From the NCBI GenBank assembly GCA_027596195.1, contig JADGJG010000082.1:1-48617 (forward strand): a stretch of 48,617 bases of DNA. The letters are read 5' to 3'. This DNA comes from Podochytrium sp. JEL0797 (Eukaryota > Chytridiomycota > Chytridiomycetes > Chytridiales > Chytriomycetaceae). Positions 44,660-48,617 of the stretch are shown in pieces. Under the pieces are notes generated by a model. That model ran no database searches. It was not told where the DNA came from and was given only the letters and a program-made list of their open reading frames with translations. A program made the position numbers and the translations under genes. The first letter of the stretch is position 1. The number at the start of each line of letters is the position of its first letter.

Positions 44660-45729
44660 ATGGCCACCAAAGTATGTTCATCGCCCCCTTCCGTGCATTC
44701 ACCGCATCCCACTGCGCATGATCACGGCCCCTCTTCTGCTCGTCCTTCCTTGGCACCGCCATTTGGATGTCTCTGTGGACTGATCGTGTGCCTTCTCACA
44801 CACACCACCACCTACCTCTTTCTAACTCCTCATGTGTACAGGTCTTTGTCGGAAACCTTTCCTGGGGAACCACTGATGAGTCGCTCCAGCAAGCCTTCTC
44901 CCAGTTCGGCTCTGTCACCGACGCCATCGTCCTCAAGGACAGAGAGACTGGTTAGTCTCTTGCTCATGTTGTTATCCGCTTCGCTTGTGCTCGTTTCCCG
45001 AGTCTCGCTGCCCTCGATTGTGCCTGGAGTGCTTGTCTCCCTTTTCGCCCCTGGTGACCGCTCATCGGAAAATTTTCGGAGTGTGTGTGCCTTCGTGACT
45101 CGAATTGGGTCGTTTCGAGATTGTAACTCTTGCATATGATTCGCATTGTGAGAGGCAAGTATCCTGTAGCTATTGTGCTATGTGATATCATTCGATCGCT
45201 CTTCTCTCGACCTTGTCCTTGCTTCCCTTTTCTCCCCTTTTCCTCTCTTCACCGAATCTAATCCCAATTCACCAGGCCGCTCCCGTGGATTCGGATTCGT
45301 CACCATGGAGTCTGTCGAGGAGGCCCAGGCCGCCATCGATGCCTTGAACGAGCAAGACTTGGACGGACGCACTGTTCGTGTCAACATTGCCAACGACCGC
45401 CCTGCCGGTGACAGACCCGCTTTCGGAGGAAACCGTGGAGGTTACCAGGGACGTGGAGGTTACCGTGGTGGTGAGTTTTTTGTTTTTGTTGCCTTGTCTC
45501 TTGGCGACAAACAAAGGTTCGATTCTGACTTTTTTTTCTTTTTTTCTTCTTCAGGAAACGGAGGTGGTTACGGAGGGAACTCTTACGGCCAGCAGCAGGA
45601 GGGTGGTTACCAGGGTGGCTACCAGCAGCAGCAGGGCTACGGTCAGCAGCAGCAGGGAAACAACGAGGGGTGAGTCTATTAACATCGCATAAATGTTTCT
45701 GACTCTTTTCTCTCTTCCTCAGTTACTAA
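44660..45729 (+). CDS. Glycine-rich RNA-binding protein with one RRM
   Basis: Exons are 44660-44671, 44842-44950, 45276-45470, 45555-45669 and 45723-45729, giving 145 residues. Exon 1 holds only ATG GCC ACC AAA and the last exon only TTACTAA. One RRM with RNP2 VFVGNLSW and RNP1 RGFGFVTM fills residues 4-82. The tail is rich in Gly, Tyr and Gln with RGG-like repeats ([15 protein letters not shown], then [14 protein letters not shown]), typical of cold-inducible or hnRNP-type proteins that phase-separate with RNA. Five exons, with introns of 170 and 325 nt, for so small a protein suggest splicing control. The 3' UTR is T-rich. Confidence 0.92.
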
Positions 45730-46062
45730 ATAGCCTCAAATTGAGCCCCTGACTTTTTTCTGTTTTCATTTTCTTGTCCCCGTCCTCCTTTTTGCTATAA
45801 TCTGCTTGTCCTGCTGAGAGTCTGTGTATAATGAGTTCGTCTTCTTTTTCATGTTGTGGGTTGGGATCGAGGGGTTCTGTGTTTTTGATGTTCCCGTTTG
45901 TTGTGTGTGGGGTTTTCCCCCAAGGCCTGAATATATTATATCATGTCAAAAAAGCGAATGGTTTGTTTTGGTGTTGGTGGGGGGCGGGAAGACCCTGTCC
46001 CGTCGCAAATTGACAAATCCCGCCGACCCCTCGAAAGGGTGAACAAAAAAACTCACGCAAAC
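45730..46062. other. Intergenic, no gene seen
   Basis: A T-rich 333-base stretch: the 3' UTR of the RRM gene followed by the promoter of the membrane protein gene. Short open frames are present but have no coding character. Confidence 0.4.
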
Positions 46063-47151
46063 ATGACCAGCATGGCAGCAAGCTTTCTCCGTCTCCTCAA
46101 CTACAAGCTCACGTACCCTCTCGCGCCATCCTTCTTGCTCGTGCAGATTGTGCGTTTCAAAAACGCGACCACCGACACGCTCGTTCTGAAAAAGTGTTGC
46201 TGTCAAACCAACCACCATGCCTGTCAATGCGCTGCCAATATTTTGAAACGAGAGGCTGCAGCGTTCGAAGAAGCCGCCGGGATTCTGTTTGCGATGCGTT
46301 GCGTGTGTGCTGTGGGAATTTTGATTGCGGTGGGGTTTTGCGCTCTCGGCGCGGAACGAATTGATTCGGGGTTGCCGCTTTCGTATGGAATGTCGCTGTT
46401 TCTCTATTTTTCGGTAAGGGGTTCTTGCTGCTGTTTTTATATCGATTCGAAAGTACGCGCCATTTGACCCGCCCTGTATTCCCGCAGCTGCACCTCATAC
46501 TTTCCGTCCAAAACAAATACGAACCCGCCCACCTTCTCACAATGGGTGCCTTCACGCACCTCACTCTTTGGGTCCTTCACTGTTTCACGTTCACGATTGT
46601 CACGGCGAGCACGCTTTCGTTCCTAGTGTACCCCTCTGCCGCTGTCGCGTCCACGAACGCGACGGGTGTCTTGACGGTAATCGTGTGCAGCGCTATGGCA
46701 ACGGAGGTGTTGATGAGTGCGTGGAGAATCCATGGATGGCTCGTTGTCGCGACGGGGGTGTGGTCTCTGTCGATTGCGATTTTGGTGGTTGCTTTCAAAA
46801 CGTGCGTACTTCCTTTCCTTTCCTCAACCCCGCTGTTTTCGAGTCGAAACATAATACTCATTTTACCTGTTTTGGCAAAGCAGCAACCTCCCTTCGGACG
46901 CCCCCTCCGTCCACGACGCGGTCGAAAGCGCGTTTGCAGGGCTCAAGCTCATCACGTTCTCTTTCACGGCGGTTTGGATCGTTGGGTTGATGCGTGATTA
47001 TGCATTTTCGCCTGTTTGCAATGTCACCACGTGTTGTTGCAAGAACGCGGAAGACGGGGCGGGAGGGGAAATCACGTTTGCGCACGTGACGGAGTTGGAG
47101 AAGCAGGTGTTGGGTTCGATGGAGGTGGTGGAGAAATATGCGTTGTTGTGA
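46063..47151 (+). CDS. Polytopic membrane protein of unknown function
   Basis: Exons are 46063-46413, 46488-46801 and 46884-47151, giving 310 residues. About five hydrophobic helices are visible: one near 85-103, one at the exon 1/2 boundary, two in the middle and one near 250. Cysteine-rich patches face the loops: KKCCCQTNHHACQC near residue 45 and CNVTTCCCKN near 270, both candidates for palmitoylation or metal binding. An N-terminal hydrophobic patch (YPLAPSFLLVQIV) precedes the first. No family recognised. The C-terminal tail is acidic with a short helix. Confidence 0.75.
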
Positions 47152-47337
47152 ACGTTATTATTTATATTTATTTTGTCTCTGTGATTCTTTTATTTTAATT
47201 ATATGTTCTTTTGTGAGCCCTTTTTCGAAACCAAAGGCAGTTCTGAACCAACTTTCCCATCAGTTCGTAGAGATTATCATTCAGGTTGAGTCTGCCTTCA
47301 AAATATATTTGGAATAATTCAAACTCTTAGGAATGGC

Positions 47338-48617
47338 TCACAACTTGCTCTTTGGAGCAAACACCGGAACCCTCATGGGCTCATACACACCCTCATTCAA
47401 ATGATCTCGAACCACACTCACATGCGTCCCCAAGTTCCTCGCATCCACCAAATCCTCCGTAATCTCATGAATCGACGTGACTCCCATCAGAGACATGACC
47501 ATCTCCAACTCCTCCGTCAAAATATCAAGCAACCGCTCGACACCTGGTTGTCCAAACGCACTCATGGCGTACAACGACGGTCTGCCGATTCCAACTCCCT
47601 TGGCTCCCAACGCGATGGCTTTGAAGATATCCGCACCTCTGCGAATGCCTCCGTCTACATACAATTCGAGTTTGCCAGAGAGCCCCGCGCGTTTCAAGTC
47701 GGCCACGACTTCCGGCAAGATTTGAAGACCCGAGCGACACGTGTCCAACTGTCTTCCACCATGGTTGCTCAACACGAGACCACGCACACATCCGAGTTTG
47801 GCAGCCAAAACCGCGTCCGCGCCCGTTTGGATTCCCTTGAGGACGATGGGGAGTTTCGTGATGGTGCTGAGCCACTTGATGTCTTTCCAACTCAGCGAAG
47901 AATCGACCGTGTTGGAAGAGGCCCGTGCGGCGCCTTGAGTCGTGTTGATGCTGTCGGAGCTGGAGACTCCGTCTGCTTGCTCCTCGTTATGTTTGAGGCG
48001 GATCACTTTTTCACGTCGTGCAAGCTGTTTTCCATTTCGATTTAGAGTCGTGACATTGGACAAACAAAGACAAGCAACTCAACTTGAGCCCGATCCACCG
48101 TCACAAAAAGCCCCGCACACCCCCTCCTCTCGGCATGCTGCACCACTTTCCTCACCACCTCCCGATTCGTATACATGTACAACTGAAACCACGTATCCTG
48201 CCCTTCCACCCTCGCATCCAACATCTCATCCAACGAACAACTCGCAAGCATGGGAACCATTTGAACAACCCCTCGCGTCCCCGCCGCTCGGGTTAACACG
48301 ACCTCGCCGTCGGGGTGTCCTAGTTTGCCTAACGCGCATGCAGAGATGTAGACGGGGAGTTGGGTCTTTTTATTGAGGAACCGCGTTTCGGTGGATATGT
48401 GGGACACGTCCACCAACACGCGCGGTTTGAGGAGAACGCGATGGAATGCGGCGTGGTTTTCGCGGAGGGTGATTTCGTCTTCGGCGGCGGAGGAGAAGTA
48501 GGCCCATGCTGCCGGTTTGAGTATTTGTCTCGCGACGGACTTTGGGGGGGGGGGGGGGTGATCGGCATTATTCAGAGACCGGGGCTGCGGTGTTTCCCGA
48601 CTCACTTCAAAGTCGAA
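47338..48617 (-). CDS. Second Cyb2-like 2-hydroxyacid dehydrogenase ending in SKL (5' cut by window edge)
   Basis: Exons visible are 48617-48606 (last four codons, FDFE), 48539-48084 and 48024-47338, about 384 codons. The middle exon is 456 nt, exactly as in the paralogue at 37 kb, and the exon junctions coincide. Active-site blocks are intact: AWAYFSSAAEDE, WFQLYMY, VLKG, SNHGGRQLD and VDGGIRRG. The C-terminus is again PKSKL (PTS1). In this copy the intron after VDRAQ uses GTTGAG where the other copy has gtgagc. The loop before SSLSWKDI differs (Asp/Ser-rich here). The cytochrome b5 domain should lie beyond the right edge. A C/G homopolymer run sits just before its acceptor at 48540. Confidence 0.9.

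Noticed and set aside
48540..48557. Poly-G run, possible sequencing artefact or regulatory G-quadruplex
   Set aside because: It lies in an intron polypyrimidine tract of the minus-strand gene, where C runs are expected. Similar runs occur at 18238 and 21507 in other introns.
1..48617. tRNA genes, rRNA genes or CRISPR arrays
   Set aside because: None recognised by eye. No regular spaced repeats and no rRNA-like conserved blocks were found; a tRNA could be missed without a covariance search.

Overview
The window is eukaryotic and, on its gene content, fungal. Most genes are split by short GT-AG introns (about 40 to 425 nt). Fungal-type families include a WOPR (Gti1/Pac2) regulator, a flavocytochrome-b2-type enzyme, an ARE-type sterol acyltransferase and a Tag1/DUF3712-like protein. 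Three features fit a zoosporic, early-diverging fungus (chytrid-like) better than a yeast or mould: a cobalamin adenosyltransferase, an F-box protein with plant-like LRRs, and YANK-type kinases. The phylum is inference. Gene models were built by hand from reading frame, splice signals and family conservation.

Layout. 0.3-6 kb (+): Tag1-like membrane protein, G-patch protein, HTH (psq/Brinker-like) protein. 6.2-9.8 kb (+): two tandem STK32/YANK-like kinases with N-myristoylation starts. 9.8-11.1 kb: no clear gene. 11.1-13.1 kb (+): UBE3D-like E3. 13.2-16.2 kb (-): fumarase and CIA2. 16.5-22.1 kb (+): unknown low-complexity protein, peroxisomal thiolase with PTS2, a small ORF, sterol O-acyltransferase. 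22.4-24.6 kb (-): three tandem small Cys-rich proteins resembling Ecl1-type zinc proteins. 25-27.2 kb: poorly resolved coding region. 27.3-35.5 kb: a divergent F-box/LRR gene and WOPR regulator gene. A 2.67-kb direct tandem duplication has left complete outer copies and truncated inner copies. 35.5-42 kb (-): cobalamin adenosyltransferase, cytochrome b5/FMN 2-hydroxyacid dehydrogenase ending in SKL, tail-anchored protein, MATE transporter. 42-43.2 kb: possible decayed gene. 43.2-47.2 kb (+): CBS-domain protein, glycine-rich RRM protein, polytopic membrane protein. 47.3 kb to end (-): second SKL-ending 2-hydroxyacid dehydrogenase, cut by the window edge.

Themes. Peroxisomal metabolism is prominent: a PTS2 thiolase and two PTS1 2-hydroxyacid dehydrogenases that carry the cytochrome b5 domain of mitochondrial Cyb2 but show no mitochondrial presequence. 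Local duplication is frequent: kinases, Cys-rich proteins, the LRR/WOPR block and the dehydrogenase pair. Several 5' splice sites read GTTGAG (T at +3), which is unusual and recurs in at least five introns.
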